DNA of 64,000 bases, taken from assembly GCF_003206045.1 (NCBI RefSeq), contig NZ_PZJM01000007.1:16023-80022 (forward strand), in the 5' to 3' direction. This stretch comes from Salinicola lusitanus (GTDB lineage: Bacteria > Pseudomonadota > Gammaproteobacteria > Pseudomonadales > Halomonadaceae). The notes under the pieces were generated by a model. That model did not search any database. It saw only the letters and a program-made list of their open reading frames with translations, and was not told where the DNA came from. Shown here one piece after another: positions 27,384 through 37,344 of this stretch; within the stretch, counting starts at the first letter, position 1; every line of letters begins with the position of its first letter. The position numbers and the translations under genes were made by a program.

Positions 27384-28370
27384 TCATGCGTTGGTGGTGA
27401 ACGACCCGGTAAGGTCGAGAATGGCCTGGGCCAGACTGCGGTCGACAATGAGCGTATTGAACAGTCCAGCCTTGGCTGCGGCGATCGTTGCCTGGGCTCG
27501 ATAAGCACCGGCACCGGTACCGATGACACGGGGCACCCTGCGTAATTGGTCCACCGAGATACCGAGAACGCGCCGGTCCAGTTCGCTTTCTATGGCCTGT
27601 CCATGCTGATCGAAGAGTCGACCGCTGATTTCGCCGCAGGCGCCTTTGTCGGCTATCTCCTCAGCCTCGCTCGCTGTCAGCAAGTTGTAGAGCGCCGAGC
27701 CGGAGGGGCGCCAGGCACCGACCGATACGACGGCGATATCCAATTCCTCGATGCGGGCCAGCGAGCGGGCGATATCGGGTTGGCGCGCCAACGCCCTTGC
27801 TGTTTCGGCTTCCTGCAGTACCAGTGGTGCATAGATGGGGTATGCCGTGCCATTGGCGGCTTCTGCGATGATGCGAATGATCTCCACCGATCCGAGTCGG
27901 TTGCCGGTGAGGTGGATGGCTCCGGCGAGCTGCACGACCTCACAGGTGGGCAACTGGCGGATCTGGCGTGCCATCGACTCGATCACACGACTCCAGGTCA
28001 TGCCGACGGTCTGGCCGGGTTTGATCTCGTCGTCGAGCACTATGGCAAGGCGATGGGCTACGGCTTCGATGGTGGATTGGTCGCTACCCGGTGTGCGGTC
28101 CACAACGATGGCGTGTTCGATCCCCAAGGCCGCGGCCACGTCCAAGCCCATTTCCGGTGAGAGTTGCGCGGGATGGCGAATGCTGATCATAACCAACCCC
28201 GTTTCCCGGGCTTCCTTCAACAGTCGCGCGACCTGAAAACGGCTGATACCGAAGTGACGCGCCAGGTCGCTCTTGGATTCGTCTTCCAGGAAATAACGAC
28301 GAACCATCTCAAATATTTGATCCTCGCCGACAGAAGCCCTTCGTGGCCGAGTTTTGCTGGCGTCCGTCAT
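27384..28370 (-). CDS. SorC-family transcriptional regulator
   Basis: 328 residues. N-terminal helix-turn-helix (YFLEDESKSDLARHFGISRF then QVARLLKEARETGLV) followed by the SorC sugar-phosphate-binding domain (VGMTWSRVIESMARQI, VVQLAGAI, GTGAGAYRAQATIAA near the end). These regulators bind phosphorylated sugars and usually repress nearby catabolic operons. AGGGAGT lies before the ATG at 28370, which is preferred over an upstream in-frame start. It is divergent from the MFS-sulfatase-FGE operon, with operator-like repeats between, so that operon is the likely target. Confidence 0.9.
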   Translation of the reverse strand: MTDASKTRPRRASVGEDQIFEMVRRYFLEDESKSDLARHFGISRFQVARLLKEARETGLVMISIRHPAQLSPEMGLDVAAALGIEHAIVVDRTPGSDQSTIEAVAHRLAIVLDDEIKPGQTVGMTWSRVIESMARQIRQLPTCEVVQLAGAIHLTGNRLGSVEIIRIIAEAANGTAYPIYAPLVLQEAETARALARQPDIARSLARIEELDIAVVSVGAWRPSGSALYNLLTASEAEEIADKGACGEISGRLFDQHGQAIESELDRRVLGISVDQLRRVPRVIGTGAGAYRAQATIAAAKAGLFNTLIVDRSLAQAILDLTGSFTTNA

Positions 28371-28445
28371 AAAGACTCCCTGTACATCCTTAGTTGTAGT
28401 CGTCGGTCGAAAACTTGCCCTGAGCGATAGTACCAGCATACGCTT

Positions 28446-28480
28446 TTGCTCGTTTGAGACGTTTATTGCTCATTCGAGCA
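28446..28480. promoter_or_regulatory. Candidate SorC operator: two 13-bp repeats spaced 20 bp
   Basis: TTGCTCGTTTGAG (28446-28458) and TTGCTCATTCGAG (28466-28478) are direct repeats exactly 20 bp apart, about two helix turns. The second is also a perfect inverted repeat, TGCTC-ATTC-GAGCA; the first keeps most of that symmetry. They lie between the divergent SorC regulator and MFS gene. The SorC-family repressor CggR is known to bind tandem direct repeats with similar spacing, which supports the assignment. Confidence 0.6.
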
Positions 28481-28576
28481 TCTTCATGGGCGTCTCTTAG
28501 TGACTAGATCACCAACGACAACTTGGGTCATGGGTCCGCTGCCTCCTGCCGGAGCCCGCCAAACGAGAGGAATGTC

Positions 28577-29878
28577 ATGAGCGTCGATGATCGGCAGGAC
28601 CCCACACGGTCAGAGGGCAAATCCAGGAAAGCAGCATTTGCGGCGTTCAGCGGTGCCTTCATCGAATGGTATGACTTCTATCTCTACGGCATCGCCTCGG
28701 CGCTGGTGTTTCCGCAACTATTCTTCGCCGATGCCGATGCTTCCGTCAGCCTGATGGCCTCGTTCGGCGCCTTTGCCGCCGGTTTCATCGCCCGCCCCAT
28801 TGGGGCTTTGCTGTTCGGCCACTTCGGAGACCGGCACGGTCGCAAGACGATGCTGATCATCACCGTTCTCATCATGGGCGTATGCACGCTGTTGATGGGG
28901 CTCGTGCCGACTTACGAATCGATCGGCTGGTGGGCGCCCGCGGCGCTGATTACCCTCCGTATCGTGCAGGGGCTGGGAATAGGCGGTGAATTCGGCGGCG
29001 GTGCGCTGGTTGCACTGGAGAACGCGCCGAGCCGAAAGCGCGGGCTGATGGGCAGCTTTCACCAGTTGGGTACGCCGATGGGGTTGCTGGTCTCTACCGG
29101 GGTCTTCTCCCTGGTCCAACTGTTGCCGGAGTCGAGCTTTCTGGCGTGGGGCTGGCGGATTCCGTTTCTGTTGAGCGGTGTCTTTCTCGTCTTCGCCCTG
29201 TTCCTCCGCAGTTCGCTGCCAGAGACGGAAGTCTTCCGCAAGCGGAAGACTCAAGAGCCCGCGCGCCACATCCCGTTGATGAGCCTGCTTCGCGAGCAAC
29301 CGGGCCATCTGTTGCTCGGGCTCGGCGCACGCATGGCCGATGCGGTGACCTTCAACGTCATCAATGTCTTTGGTATCGCCTACGCCACGTCGACGCTGGG
29401 ATTGTCGCAGCAGATGATGCTGACCGGTTTCGTCATGTCCGCCGCGGTGCAGGTCTTCCTGACACCGCTGATCGGCATGTTCTCCGACCGGGTGGGGCGC
29501 CGTCCGGTCTACATGGCGGGCATCGTCGTCTGCGCCATCGGGGGGCTTGCCTATTTTCCCCTGCTGTCCACCGGAGAGGCCTGGGTCGTCTGGCCGACCA
29601 TCATCGTGGTGCAGGCGGTGGGCACTGGGCTGATGTTCACCATTCAGGGCACCTTCTTCGCCGAGATGTTCTCGACGCGCGTGCGCTACACCTCGCTCGG
29701 CATGATCTATCAGGGCTCGGCGCTGTTGGGCGGTGCACCGACGCCGTTGATCGCCGCCGCGCTGGCCAGTGCCTTCGCCGGTAGTTACTGGGGGCCGGCG
29801 CTCTATCTGTTCGCCATGACATTGGTCAGCCTCGCCTGCGTCATCGCGATCACCGAAACCTATCGCAGCGAGCTGTGA
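28577..29878 (+). CDS. MFS transporter, metabolite:H+ symporter (MHS) type
   Basis: 433 residues, 12 membrane segments. The MHS family signature is clear: SGAFIEWYDFYLYGIASALV at the N-terminus, GHFGDRHGRKTMLI after TM2, and IVQGLGIGGEFGGGALVALE in TM4. Members import organic acids, proline/betaine or shikimate with protons. GAGAGGAA lies before the ATG at 28577; the longer frame to 28523 lacks a site. Its stop overlaps a possible GTG start of the sulfatase frame, so it heads a transporter-sulfatase-FGE operon and probably imports the sulfated substrate or its product. Confidence 0.88.
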   Translation: MSVDDRQDPTRSEGKSRKAAFAAFSGAFIEWYDFYLYGIASALVFPQLFFADADASVSLMASFGAFAAGFIARPIGALLFGHFGDRHGRKTMLIITVLIMGVCTLLMGLVPTYESIGWWAPAALITLRIVQGLGIGGEFGGGALVALENAPSRKRGLMGSFHQLGTPMGLLVSTGVFSLVQLLPESSFLAWGWRIPFLLSGVFLVFALFLRSSLPETEVFRKRKTQEPARHIPLMSLLREQPGHLLLGLGARMADAVTFNVINVFGIAYATSTLGLSQQMMLTGFVMSAAVQVFLTPLIGMFSDRVGRRPVYMAGIVVCAIGGLAYFPLLSTGEAWVVWPTIIVVQAVGTGLMFTIQGTFFAEMFSTRVRYTSLGMIYQGSALLGGAPTPLIAAALASAFAGSYWGPALYLFAMTLVSLACVIAITETYRSEL

Positions 29879-29910
29879 AATCGCCATCAATGGAGCAAGG
29901 AGCCGCGTCC

Positions 29911-31347
29911 ATGTCAGAGAGGAAAGTTCCCAATATCATGTTCGTGATCACGGACCAGCAGCGATTCGACACGATCCACGCACTGGGACATGAGCACGCG
30001 ATCACTCCGAATCTTGATCGGCTGGTTCAGGAGGGCACTACCTTCGCGAGAACCTACGTCACGGCGCCATCCTGCGCACCGTCACGAGCCAGTCTGTTCA
30101 TGGGCCTCTATCCGCACAGCACCGGTGTGTTCCGAAACGACGAGCCGTGGCGGCATTCTTGGGTCGAACAACTGGCGCAGGCGGGCTACCGCTGCGCCAA
30201 CATCGGCAAGATGCATACCTTCCCGTACGAGACGCCGCTCGGCTTCCACGAGCGCCACGTGGTCGAGAACAAGGATCGCGACCATCCCAACCTGCCGTTC
30301 TTCCTCGACCAGTGGGACAAGGCGCTGTGGGCCCGGGGCGTCGACAAGCCGAGCCGGGTGACCTACCGTCACCGCGCCGACTATGACGATTGCCTGGGAG
30401 CTTTCGTCTGGGAGGCGCCTGCCGAGCTGCATGCCGACAACTTCGTCGGTGACTTCGCGGCCATGTGGCTCGAGCGTTATCCCGGTGACGAGCCGTTCTT
30501 TCTGCAGATTGGGTTTCCCGGACCGCACCCTCCCTACGATCCCACGCCTGAATACCTCCAACCGTTCGAGACGCGTGACGTGCCGATGCCGGTCGGCGAC
30601 GCGGACGACATCGCCGGTCAGCCGGCGCCGCTCAGGGCGCTGCGCCAGAACCATCTCGACAGCGATCATGACGCGGTCAAGCATCTGGAGCATCCGACCC
30701 CCGAGCAGATGGTCCGCCAGCGGCGCCACTATCATGCCAACGTGACGATGATCGATGCGCAGGTCGGGCGGCTGCTCGACGCCTTGGAGAGGCGGGGCGT
30801 CCTCGAGGACACCATCATCGTATTCACCTCGGATCACGGCGACTGCCTCAACGACCACGGTCATAGCCAGAAATGGAATATGTACGAGTCGAGTGTGCAT
30901 GTCCCCGCGATCGTCTGGGGGCCGAAGTTCGTGCGAGGGAGCCAGCACATCGAAGGTTTGACCTCGCTCATGGATCTGGGGCCGACCGTTCTCGAGTTGG
31001 CGGGTGTCGAGCCGCCGGCCTGGATGGAAGCGCAATCACTGTTGCCGGCGCTGCAGGGCAAGGCGTGGGCGGGTCGCGAGCATGTCTTCGCCGAGCACGC
31101 CCGCGATTTCATCCTGACCGACACCGAATTGATGACCATGGTGCGTGACGACCGCTGGAAGCTGGTGACCTTCGTCGACAGTGACGAGGGGCAGCTCTTC
31201 GACCTGGAAAGCGATCCCGACGAGCTCGACAACCGCTGGGACGACCCCTCCTGCCGGGCGCTGCGCGATCACCTCCAGCAGGTGATCGCGCGTTGGCGGG
31301 CCGAAAGCGCGACCCATACGTCGACATGGGCGGCGCCTTGGCGCTGA
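29911..31347 (+). CDS. Cys-type sulfatase
   Basis: 478 residues. Alkaline-phosphatase-fold sulfatase: VPNIMFVITDQQRFDT holds the first metal Asp pair, C55 lies in CAPSRASLFMG (C-x-P-S-R, the site converted to formylglycine), and TSDHGDCLNDHG holds the second metal-site Asp and His. There is no signal peptide, so it should act in the cytoplasm, which fits aerobic FGE maturation. ATG 29911 is chosen because AGGAG lies 8 bases upstream; GTG 29875, overlapping the MFS stop, is an alternative. The next gene encodes its likely activating enzyme. Substrate unknown; the SorC regulator hints at a sulfated carbohydrate or related compound. Confidence 0.92.
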   Translation: MSERKVPNIMFVITDQQRFDTIHALGHEHAITPNLDRLVQEGTTFARTYVTAPSCAPSRASLFMGLYPHSTGVFRNDEPWRHSWVEQLAQAGYRCANIGKMHTFPYETPLGFHERHVVENKDRDHPNLPFFLDQWDKALWARGVDKPSRVTYRHRADYDDCLGAFVWEAPAELHADNFVGDFAAMWLERYPGDEPFFLQIGFPGPHPPYDPTPEYLQPFETRDVPMPVGDADDIAGQPAPLRALRQNHLDSDHDAVKHLEHPTPEQMVRQRRHYHANVTMIDAQVGRLLDALERRGVLEDTIIVFTSDHGDCLNDHGHSQKWNMYESSVHVPAIVWGPKFVRGSQHIEGLTSLMDLGPTVLELAGVEPPAWMEAQSLLPALQGKAWAGREHVFAEHARDFILTDTELMTMVRDDRWKLVTFVDSDEGQLFDLESDPDELDNRWDDPSCRALRDHLQQVIARWRAESATHTSTWAAPWR

Positions 31348-31361
31348 AGGGGGCGTCTCGA

Positions 31362-32324
31362 ATGGCTTCGAACGGTCGTGCCTGCTGTACCCCGCCCTTG
31401 GCACGAAAGAACCCGGAGGCCGGGGCCGCCGGGCTTCCGCGTCGACTGGCGGGAGCCGGTAACCATTCGATCGAGCAGGTGGCCATTCCCGCCGGTTCGT
31501 TCGTCATGGGGGAAGGTACCGATATCGCCAACCGTCGCGATGGCGAACACCTGACGCATGCGGTCTATCTCGACGCGTTCGTCATCGATGCGACCACCGT
31601 TACCAACCGCGATTTCGCGCGTTTCGTCGCCGCCACGGGATATCGCACCGATGCCGAGCGGTGGAGAGTCTCGGCGGTGTTTCGCCATCAAGTGCAGGCA
31701 ACGACGGAGGACCTGCTCGGCGCCCTCGACGGCATGGCGTGGTGGGTCGCGGTACGGGGTGCGCATTGGCGCGCCCCGGGCGGAGCGTTGTCGACGGTGG
31801 ATGACCTGCTGGATCATCCGGTCGTGCACGTCAGCTGGCGCGATGCCGTGGCGTACTGTCAATGGGCGGGGCGCTGGTTGCCCAGTGAAGCACAATGGGA
31901 GTACGCCTCGCGTGGCGGACTGGCGGGATGCCGCTATCCCTGGGGGAACGAAGTGACGGACGACTGCGGGGCATGGCGCTGCAACATCTGGCAAGGCGAC
32001 TTCCCCCACACCAATCTCATCGAGGATGGCTGGCGTTTCACCGCGCCGGTCGAGGCCTTCCCGCCCAATGGTTATGGCCTGTATCAGACGGTCGGCAATG
32101 TCTGGGAGTGGTGCGGCGATGGCTTCGACCCCGATTACTACGCGCGCTCGCCGTTGAGCAACCCGCCGGGACCGCCCGACGTCGCGCGCCGCGTGATGCG
32201 AGGCGGCTCGTTTCTGTGCCACGACTCGTACTGCAATCGCTACCGGAACGCGGCGCGTACCTCGAACACACCGGCAGCTTCGAGCAGCAATATCGGGTTC
32301 AGGACGATCGGCGTGAGATCTTGA
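31362..32324 (+). CDS. Formylglycine-generating enzyme (SUMF1 family)
   Basis: 320 residues. It oxidises the sulfatase active-site Cys to formylglycine with O2 and Cu. The N-terminus (MASNGRACCTPPLARKN) and IPAGSFVMG match prokaryotic FGE. The catalytic pair is present: C286 and C291 in GGSFLCHDSYCNRYRNAART, the same C-x4-C spacing as human and Streptomyces FGE. This separates a true FGE from the many catalytically dead SUMF1 relatives. AAGGGGGCG precedes the ATG at 31362; upstream in-frame ATG 31326 overlaps the sulfatase. It follows the sulfatase by 14 bases. The 3' end overlaps the convergent GNAT gene by 26 bases. Confidence 0.93.
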   Translation: MASNGRACCTPPLARKNPEAGAAGLPRRLAGAGNHSIEQVAIPAGSFVMGEGTDIANRRDGEHLTHAVYLDAFVIDATTVTNRDFARFVAATGYRTDAERWRVSAVFRHQVQATTEDLLGALDGMAWWVAVRGAHWRAPGGALSTVDDLLDHPVVHVSWRDAVAYCQWAGRWLPSEAQWEYASRGGLAGCRYPWGNEVTDDCGAWRCNIWQGDFPHTNLIEDGWRFTAPVEAFPPNGYGLYQTVGNVWEWCGDGFDPDYYARSPLSNPPGPPDVARRVMRGGSFLCHDSYCNRYRNAARTSNTPAASSSNIGFRTIGVRS

Positions 32325-32796
32325 GCGACTTCTGCATCACCCCGCGCTTCAACCTCACCCCGCTGCGATGAGCGTAGTCATCGATGGCGAGCAGTTCGTA
32401 ATCGTGGGCGAGATAGAAGTCGATGGCGTTGAGCGCGGCGGAGAGCGTCAAGGTGACGATGCCTTCCTGGCTGGCCAGCTCCTCGGCCCGGGCCAGCAAC
32501 TGCGAACCACAACCGCGCCGGAAATGGTCCGGGGCGACGAACAGCGCTTCCAGCTCCCGTTCGCCGACGTCGACGACGGTGTAGCCAACGATGTTCCGCC
32601 CTTGTTCCGCCACGATCGCGTGACCCTGTCGAAGGAGATGTCGGAAACCGTCGCTCGGTGCGGCAGCGAGCCAGGTCTCCAGTGCGGCGGGCGGGTAGTG
32701 CCCCGCGCACTGAACCCTTGCCGCCAGGTTACGGATCGACCAGAGCGCCGGCAGGTCGTCGGGCGCTGCCACGCGAAAGGCGAGCTCGTTGCACAT
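32299..32796 (-). CDS. GNAT-family N-acetyltransferase
   Basis: 165 residues. The acetyl-CoA-binding motif A is visible as LFVAPDHFRRGCGSQLLARA (R/Q-x-x-G-x-G/A type), with ALNAIDFYLAHDYE as motif B. The acceptor is unknown. The ATG is 3 bases after the cdd stop, so it is the last gene of the nucleoside operon by position; a role in nucleoside use is not evident. The C-terminus is basic (RSGVRLKRGVMQKSLKISRR). Confidence 0.85.
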   Translation of the reverse strand: MCNELAFRVAAPDDLPALWSIRNLAARVQCAGHYPPAALETWLAAAPSDGFRHLLRQGHAIVAEQGRNIVGYTVVDVGERELEALFVAPDHFRRGCGSQLLARAEELASQEGIVTLTLSAALNAIDFYLAHDYELLAIDDYAHRSGVRLKRGVMQKSLKISRRSS

Positions 32797-32799
32797 CGC

Positions 32800-33237
32800 T
32801 CAGCGCATCCCTGAGGTCTTGTTCAGGTTCTCCGGACCGAAGGAGTCGGGCAGCAGTTCGTCCATGGTATAGCGCTTGAGCGGGCGGCCCTCGCCGTCGA
32901 GAACCACGATCCGGGTCTCCGGCGTGGCAAATTCGCGAATGCGCTGACGGCAGTCGCCGCAGGGCGTGCAGAGGTGCTCGCCGGGGCCGATGACGTAGAT
33001 CTCATGTATCTCGCGCTCGCCGCTGGAGATCAGCCCGGCGATGGCGCTGGTCTCGGCGCAGAGTCCCTTGTAGTTGGCGCTCTCGACGTTGCAACCCGCG
33101 TGGGTCTGGCCGCTCTCGCTGATCAACACTGCGCCCACCGGATGGCCGGAATAGGGCACGTAGGCGTTGTCGCGGACGTGTAGCGCCATCCGCCGGACTT
33201 CATCGGATACCTGGATATCGGTCGCGGCCGGTTTCAT
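32800..33237 (-). CDS. cdd: Cytidine deaminase
   Basis: 145 residues, the short tetrameric type. It converts cytidine and deoxycytidine to uridine and deoxyuridine. Zinc site: [19 protein letters not shown] (C-A-E, with the catalytic Glu) and [11 protein letters not shown] (P-C-x-x-C). The substrate-contact N-V-E is present. The start ATG overlaps the deoD stop (ATGA). The C-terminal extension ([15 protein letters not shown]) is typical of this form. Confidence 0.95.
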   Translation of the reverse strand: MKPAATDIQVSDEVRRMALHVRDNAYVPYSGHPVGAVLISESGQTHAGCNVESANYKGLCAETSAIAGLISSGEREIHEIYVIGPGEHLCTPCGDCRQRIREFATPETRIVVLDGEGRPLKRYTMDELLPDSFGPENLNKTSGMR

Positions 33238-33965
33238 CGATTCGTCTCCCGATCATCGCGCAACAGCCCTTCCAGGGTGATCGCCATCATCTCGGAAAAG
33301 CCGGTCTGGCGCGCCTGGGCATCGAGGGCTTCGCCGGCGAGGATGTGGTCGGAGACGGTGCACACGGTCAGTGCGCGGGCGCCGAATTCGGCGGCGACCC
33401 CATACAGGCCGGCGGCCTCCATCTCGACGCCGAGAATCCCGTGGCGCTTCATGGTCTGAAAGAACTCGACGTTCGGCGTGTAGAATAGATCCGCCGAGAA
33501 CAGGTTGCCGACCTTGATCTTCGTGCCGCGTTCGCGGGCGGCGTCCGCCGCATGGCGGACCAAGTCGAAATCGGCGATGGCGGCAAAATCGTGACCGCCG
33601 AAGCGCGCCCGGTTGACGCTGGAGTCGGTGCTCGCCCCCATGCCGATGACGATATCGTTGACCGCGACGTCGTCGCGCACCGCACCGCAGGAGCCGACCC
33701 GAACCAGTCGCTCGACGCCATACTCGGTGATCAGCTCCTTGGCGTAGATGGAGCAGGAGGGAATGCCCATGCCGCTACCCATCACCGAGATCCTGCGGCC
33801 CTGGTAGGTGCCGGTGAAGCCGAGCATGTTGCGCACCCGGTTGACGCACTCGACATCGTCGAGAAAGGTTTCGGCGATGAACTGGGCGCGCAGCGGGTCG
33901 CCAGGCATCAATACGGTGTCGGCGAAGGCGCCCGGTTGGGCGTCGATATGCGGGGTTGCCATCAT
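33234..33965 (-). CDS. deoD: Purine-nucleoside phosphorylase, DeoD type
   Basis: 243 residues (242 if the second ATG is used). It cleaves purine (deoxy)nucleosides with phosphate. Motifs: [20 protein letters not shown] with the base-site His, [18 protein letters not shown] (phosphate site), [16 protein letters not shown] (ribose-binding Glu-Met-Glu) and CTVSDHI (purine-binding Asp). The ATG overlaps the deoB stop as ATGATG, with GGGAG upstream. It belongs to the six-gene salvage operon on this strand and is coupled to cdd. Confidence 0.96.
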   Translation of the reverse strand: MMATPHIDAQPGAFADTVLMPGDPLRAQFIAETFLDDVECVNRVRNMLGFTGTYQGRRISVMGSGMGIPSCSIYAKELITEYGVERLVRVGSCGAVRDDVAVNDIVIGMGASTDSSVNRARFGGHDFAAIADFDLVRHAADAARERGTKIKVGNLFSADLFYTPNVEFFQTMKRHGILGVEMEAAGLYGVAAEFGARALTVCTVSDHILAGEALDAQARQTGFSEMMAITLEGLLRDDRETNR

Positions 33966-35182
33966 TTGTCTCCCTGGGGCGATTCCGTCAGTAGTGAACG
34001 CCCATGGTCCATCGAGGTCAGTCCGAAATGCTCGGCCAGCGTCTGGCCGATATCGGCGTAGCTTTCGCGGCGGCCGTAGTTGCCGGGGGCCAGCCTGTCA
34101 CTTGCGATCAGGATGGGCACCTGCTCACGGGTGTGGTCGGTCCCGCGCCAGGTCGGGTCGTTGCCGTGATCGGCGGTGAGGATCAGCAGGTCGCCGGGCT
34201 CGAGTCTTGCCATCACCTCCGGCAGACGCCGGTCGAAGGCCTCCAGGGCGCCGGCATAGCCTTCCGGGTCGCGGCGGTGGCCGTAGAGCGTGTCGAAATC
34301 GACGAAATTGGTCATCACCAGCGTCCGGTCTCCGGCGTCGCCGATCGCCTTCAGCGTGGCGTCGAACAGCGCCTCGAACCCGTGCGCCTTGCGTACCTCG
34401 CTGACGCCGCAGTGGGCGTAGATATCGCCGATCTTGCCGACACCGAGTACCCTGCCACCATCGTCGTGCAGCTTCTGCAGTACGGTCGGCGTCGGCGGTT
34501 CGATGGCATAGTCGCGGCGATTGCCGGTACGTTCGAAGGTTTTCGGCGTTTCGCCGATGAAGGGGCGGGCGATGACGCGGCCGATGTTGTAGGGCATCAG
34601 CAGTTCGCGGGCGATCTCGCACAGCCGATAGAGGCGGTCGAGACCGAAGTGGGTTTCATGGGCGGCGATCTGGAACACGGAATCCGCCGAGGTGTAGACG
34701 ATCGGCTTGCCGCTGGCGACATGTTCCTCGCCCAGCGCCTCGATCACCGGCACCCCGGAGGCGTGGCAGTTACCGAGCACCCCGGGCAGCTCGGCGCGCT
34801 CGATCAATGCTTCGAGCAGTTCCGGCGGAAAGCTGTTCTCGCGGTCGGTGAAGTAGCCCCATTCGAACAGTGCCGGCACGCCGGCGATCTCCCAGTGGCC
34901 AGAGGGGGTGTCCTTGCCGGAGGAGATTTCGCGGGCACAGGCCCAGGCACCCTCGACGGTGTCGGGAACGTCGACGCCGGCCGCCCACTCGCCGGTACTC
35001 AGCCGATGGGCGTGATAGAGCCCGAGACGAGCCAGGTTGGGTAGCGCGAGCGGCCGGCCGGCATCGGCGCGATAGTGGGCGATATGTCCCAGGGTGTCGG
35101 CACCGGCATCGCCGAAGTCCGCGGCGTCCGGGGCGTTGCCGATGCCGAAGGAGTCGAGGACCAGCAGAATCGCGCGTTTCAT
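33962..35182 (-). CDS. deoB: Phosphopentomutase
   Basis: 406 residues, the expected length. It interconverts (deoxy)ribose 1-phosphate and 5-phosphate, linking the phosphorylases to DeoC. Alkaline-phosphatase fold with two Mn sites: [15 protein letters not shown] at the N-terminus, GADTLGHI, and [20 protein letters not shown] near the C-terminus. The ATG at 35182 follows GGCAAAGAG; the longer open frame to 35656 is a shadow over deoA. It starts 13 bases after the deoA stop. Confidence 0.96.
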   Translation of the reverse strand: MKRAILLVLDSFGIGNAPDAADFGDAGADTLGHIAHYRADAGRPLALPNLARLGLYHAHRLSTGEWAAGVDVPDTVEGAWACAREISSGKDTPSGHWEIAGVPALFEWGYFTDRENSFPPELLEALIERAELPGVLGNCHASGVPVIEALGEEHVASGKPIVYTSADSVFQIAAHETHFGLDRLYRLCEIARELLMPYNIGRVIARPFIGETPKTFERTGNRRDYAIEPPTPTVLQKLHDDGGRVLGVGKIGDIYAHCGVSEVRKAHGFEALFDATLKAIGDAGDRTLVMTNFVDFDTLYGHRRDPEGYAGALEAFDRRLPEVMARLEPGDLLILTADHGNDPTWRGTDHTREQVPILIASDRLAPGNYGRRESYADIGQTLAEHFGLTSMDHGRSLLTESPQGDK

Positions 35183-35195
35183 CTCTTTGCCTCGT

Positions 35196-36527
35196 TCATG
35201 ACAGATCTTCCTGGCGCAGCGTGGCGTGAACCAGCGGGGGCGGCTCGACGGGTGCATCGCCGAGGTCGAAGGCGTGACGCAGGCGTTGGCTGACGGCGTC
35301 GGCATCGGCCCGATCCGCGGCATGGATGCGCAGCAGCGGCTGTCCCGGTTCGAGGTGCTGGCCGAGCGGGGCGATGTGTGACAGGCCGACTCGGTGATCG
35401 ATGGCGTCACCCGCGTTACGTCGGCCGCCGCCCAGCTCGACCACGCCCAGGCCCAGGGCGCGTGTGTCGATGGCGCGGAGGAATCCCGTCCGATCCGCCT
35501 CGAGGTCGAGCGTGACCGGGGCGGTGGGGAGATAGTGGCCGGCGCGCTCCGCCAGATCGCCAGGGCCGCCGAGACCCTGCACCATGCGCGAGAAGCGCTC
35601 GAGCGCCTCGCCGGAGTCGAGCGCGCGATCCAGGCGCTTGTCGGCATCACCGGCATCGCTGGCCAGGCCGGACTGGATCAGCATCTCCTGGGCCAACGAC
35701 CGCGTCACCTGATAGAGGCGGCTCTCCTTGCCATGACCGCCAAGCAGCCGCAGTGCCTCGAAGACTTCCAGTGAATTGCCGGCGCAGTCGGCCAGCGGCT
35801 GGTTCATGTCGGTCAACAGTACGCAGGTCCGGGTGCCCGCGCCGCACCCGATGGCGACGATCGCCTCGGCCAGCTCGCGCGACGCTTCCGGCGTCGGCAT
35901 GAAGGCGCCGCTGCCGACCTTGACGTCCATCACCAACGTCTCGAGGCCGCAGGCGAGCTTCTTGCCCAGAATCGAGGCGACGATCAGCGGGATCGACTCC
36001 ACCGTGGCGGTGACATCGCGAACGCCGTAGAGACGCTTGTCGGCCGGCGCCAGCGACCCGGTCTGGCCGATGATCGCCACGCCGACCTCTTTCACCAGGC
36101 GGCGGAAAACGGCGTCGGGCGGGGTCACGTCGTAGCCGGGAATCGATTCGAGCTTGTCCAGGGTGCCGCCGGTGTGGCCCAGGCCGCGACCGGAGACCAT
36201 CGGCACGTGGCCACCGCAGGCGGCGACCCAGGGGCCGAGGACCAGCGACACCAGATCGCCGACCCCGCCGGTGGAATGCTTGTCGAGCACTGGGCCGTCA
36301 AATGCGAGGTCGTCCCAGCGCATCACCTGCCCGGAGTCGCGGATCGATTCGGTCAGCGCCACCGCCTCGTCCCGGTTCATGCCGTTGAGATAGACGGCCA
36401 TGGCGAACGCGCCGATCTGCGCGTCGCCGATGCTGCCGTCGGCGATGCCGCCCATGACCAGGTCGAGCATCTTGCGGTCGAGGGTCTGTCCATCGCGCTT
36501 ACGTCGAATGATTTCCTGCGTCAGCAT
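35196..36527 (-). CDS. deoA: Thymidine phosphorylase
   Basis: 443 residues. It phosphorolyses thymidine and deoxyuridine to base and deoxyribose 1-phosphate. Motifs: the phosphate-binding KHSTGGVGD at about residue 84 and the family signature [17 protein letters not shown]. The alpha/beta domain continues with [21 protein letters not shown]. It sits 27 bases after deoC and 13 bases before deoB in the same operon. Confidence 0.96.
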   Translation of the reverse strand: MLTQEIIRRKRDGQTLDRKMLDLVMGGIADGSIGDAQIGAFAMAVYLNGMNRDEAVALTESIRDSGQVMRWDDLAFDGPVLDKHSTGGVGDLVSLVLGPWVAACGGHVPMVSGRGLGHTGGTLDKLESIPGYDVTPPDAVFRRLVKEVGVAIIGQTGSLAPADKRLYGVRDVTATVESIPLIVASILGKKLACGLETLVMDVKVGSGAFMPTPEASRELAEAIVAIGCGAGTRTCVLLTDMNQPLADCAGNSLEVFEALRLLGGHGKESRLYQVTRSLAQEMLIQSGLASDAGDADKRLDRALDSGEALERFSRMVQGLGGPGDLAERAGHYLPTAPVTLDLEADRTGFLRAIDTRALGLGVVELGGGRRNAGDAIDHRVGLSHIAPLGQHLEPGQPLLRIHAADRADADAVSQRLRHAFDLGDAPVEPPPLVHATLRQEDLS

Positions 36528-36554
36528 GGCGCTCTCCGCTCATGATCGACCGTG

Positions 36555-37328
36555 TCAGTATCCGCCGCGGGTCGGTTGGGTGTCGTCGCCCGAGAGTGTC
36601 GCGAGCAGCGCGTCCAGTAGACCGGAAGCGCCGAAGCGGAAGCGCGCGGGCGTGAGCCACGCCTCGCCCATGATGCCGGCGGCCAGGTCCAGATAGGCCT
36701 TGGCATCGTCGCTGGAGCGGATGCCGCCGGCGGCCTTGAATCCGACGTCACGGCCACTGTCGCGAATGGCGCCAAGCAGTATCTCGGCGGCTTCCAGCGT
36801 GGCGTTGGTCGCCACCTTGCCGGTGGAGGTCTTGAGGAAGTCCGCACCGCACTCGAGGGCGATGTCTGCCGCCTGACGGATCAGCGCCGGGTCCTTGAGT
36901 TCGCCGGTTTCCAGTATCACCTTGAGCAGGCGGTCGCCGCAGGCGTCGCGGCAGGCGGAGACCAGGGCGCGTCCCGACTCGGCATCGCCGCCGATCAGCG
37001 CCTTGTAGGGAAAGACCACGTCGACCTCGTCGGCGCCGGCCGCGACGGCTGCCCGGGTCTCCCGGCAGGCGCGCTCGACGTTGACGCTGCCGTCGGGGAA
37101 ATTGGTCACCGTGGCGATCCGCACCCGGTCGCGGATTCCCATCGCCGTCAGCTCGCGATCAGCAGCGTCGATGAAGGCGGGGTAGAGGCAGACCGCGGCA
37201 GGGGCGCCGTATGGCGTGTCGGTACGACGACACAGGGCTCGAATGGCACCCTCGTCGTCGTCATCGTTGAGCGAGGTGAGGTCCATCATTGCCAGCGCCT
37301 GGCTGGCGGCGTGCTCGAGACTGCTCAT
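36555..37328 (-). CDS. deoC: Deoxyribose-phosphate aldolase
   Basis: 257 residues. It splits 2-deoxyribose 5-phosphate to glyceraldehyde 3-phosphate and acetaldehyde. The Schiff-base lysine lies in DFLKTSTGKVATNATLE; the second active-site Lys is in VGFKAAGGIRS; VDVVFPYKAL is the partner strand. ATG 37328 is chosen because GGAG lies 7 bases upstream; the longer open frame to 37436 has no supporting site. It follows nupC by 114 bases; a CCGGCG-CAAGA-CGCCGG hairpin sits immediately before its ribosome site. Confidence 0.95.
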   Translation of the reverse strand: MSSLEHAASQALAMMDLTSLNDDDDEGAIRALCRRTDTPYGAPAAVCLYPAFIDAADRELTAMGIRDRVRIATVTNFPDGSVNVERACRETRAAVAAGADEVDVVFPYKALIGGDAESGRALVSACRDACGDRLLKVILETGELKDPALIRQAADIALECGADFLKTSTGKVATNATLEAAEILLGAIRDSGRDVGFKAAGGIRSSDDAKAYLDLAAGIMGEAWLTPARFRFGASGLLDALLATLSGDDTQPTRGGY

Positions 37329-37344
37329 CCATTTATCTCCTTGT

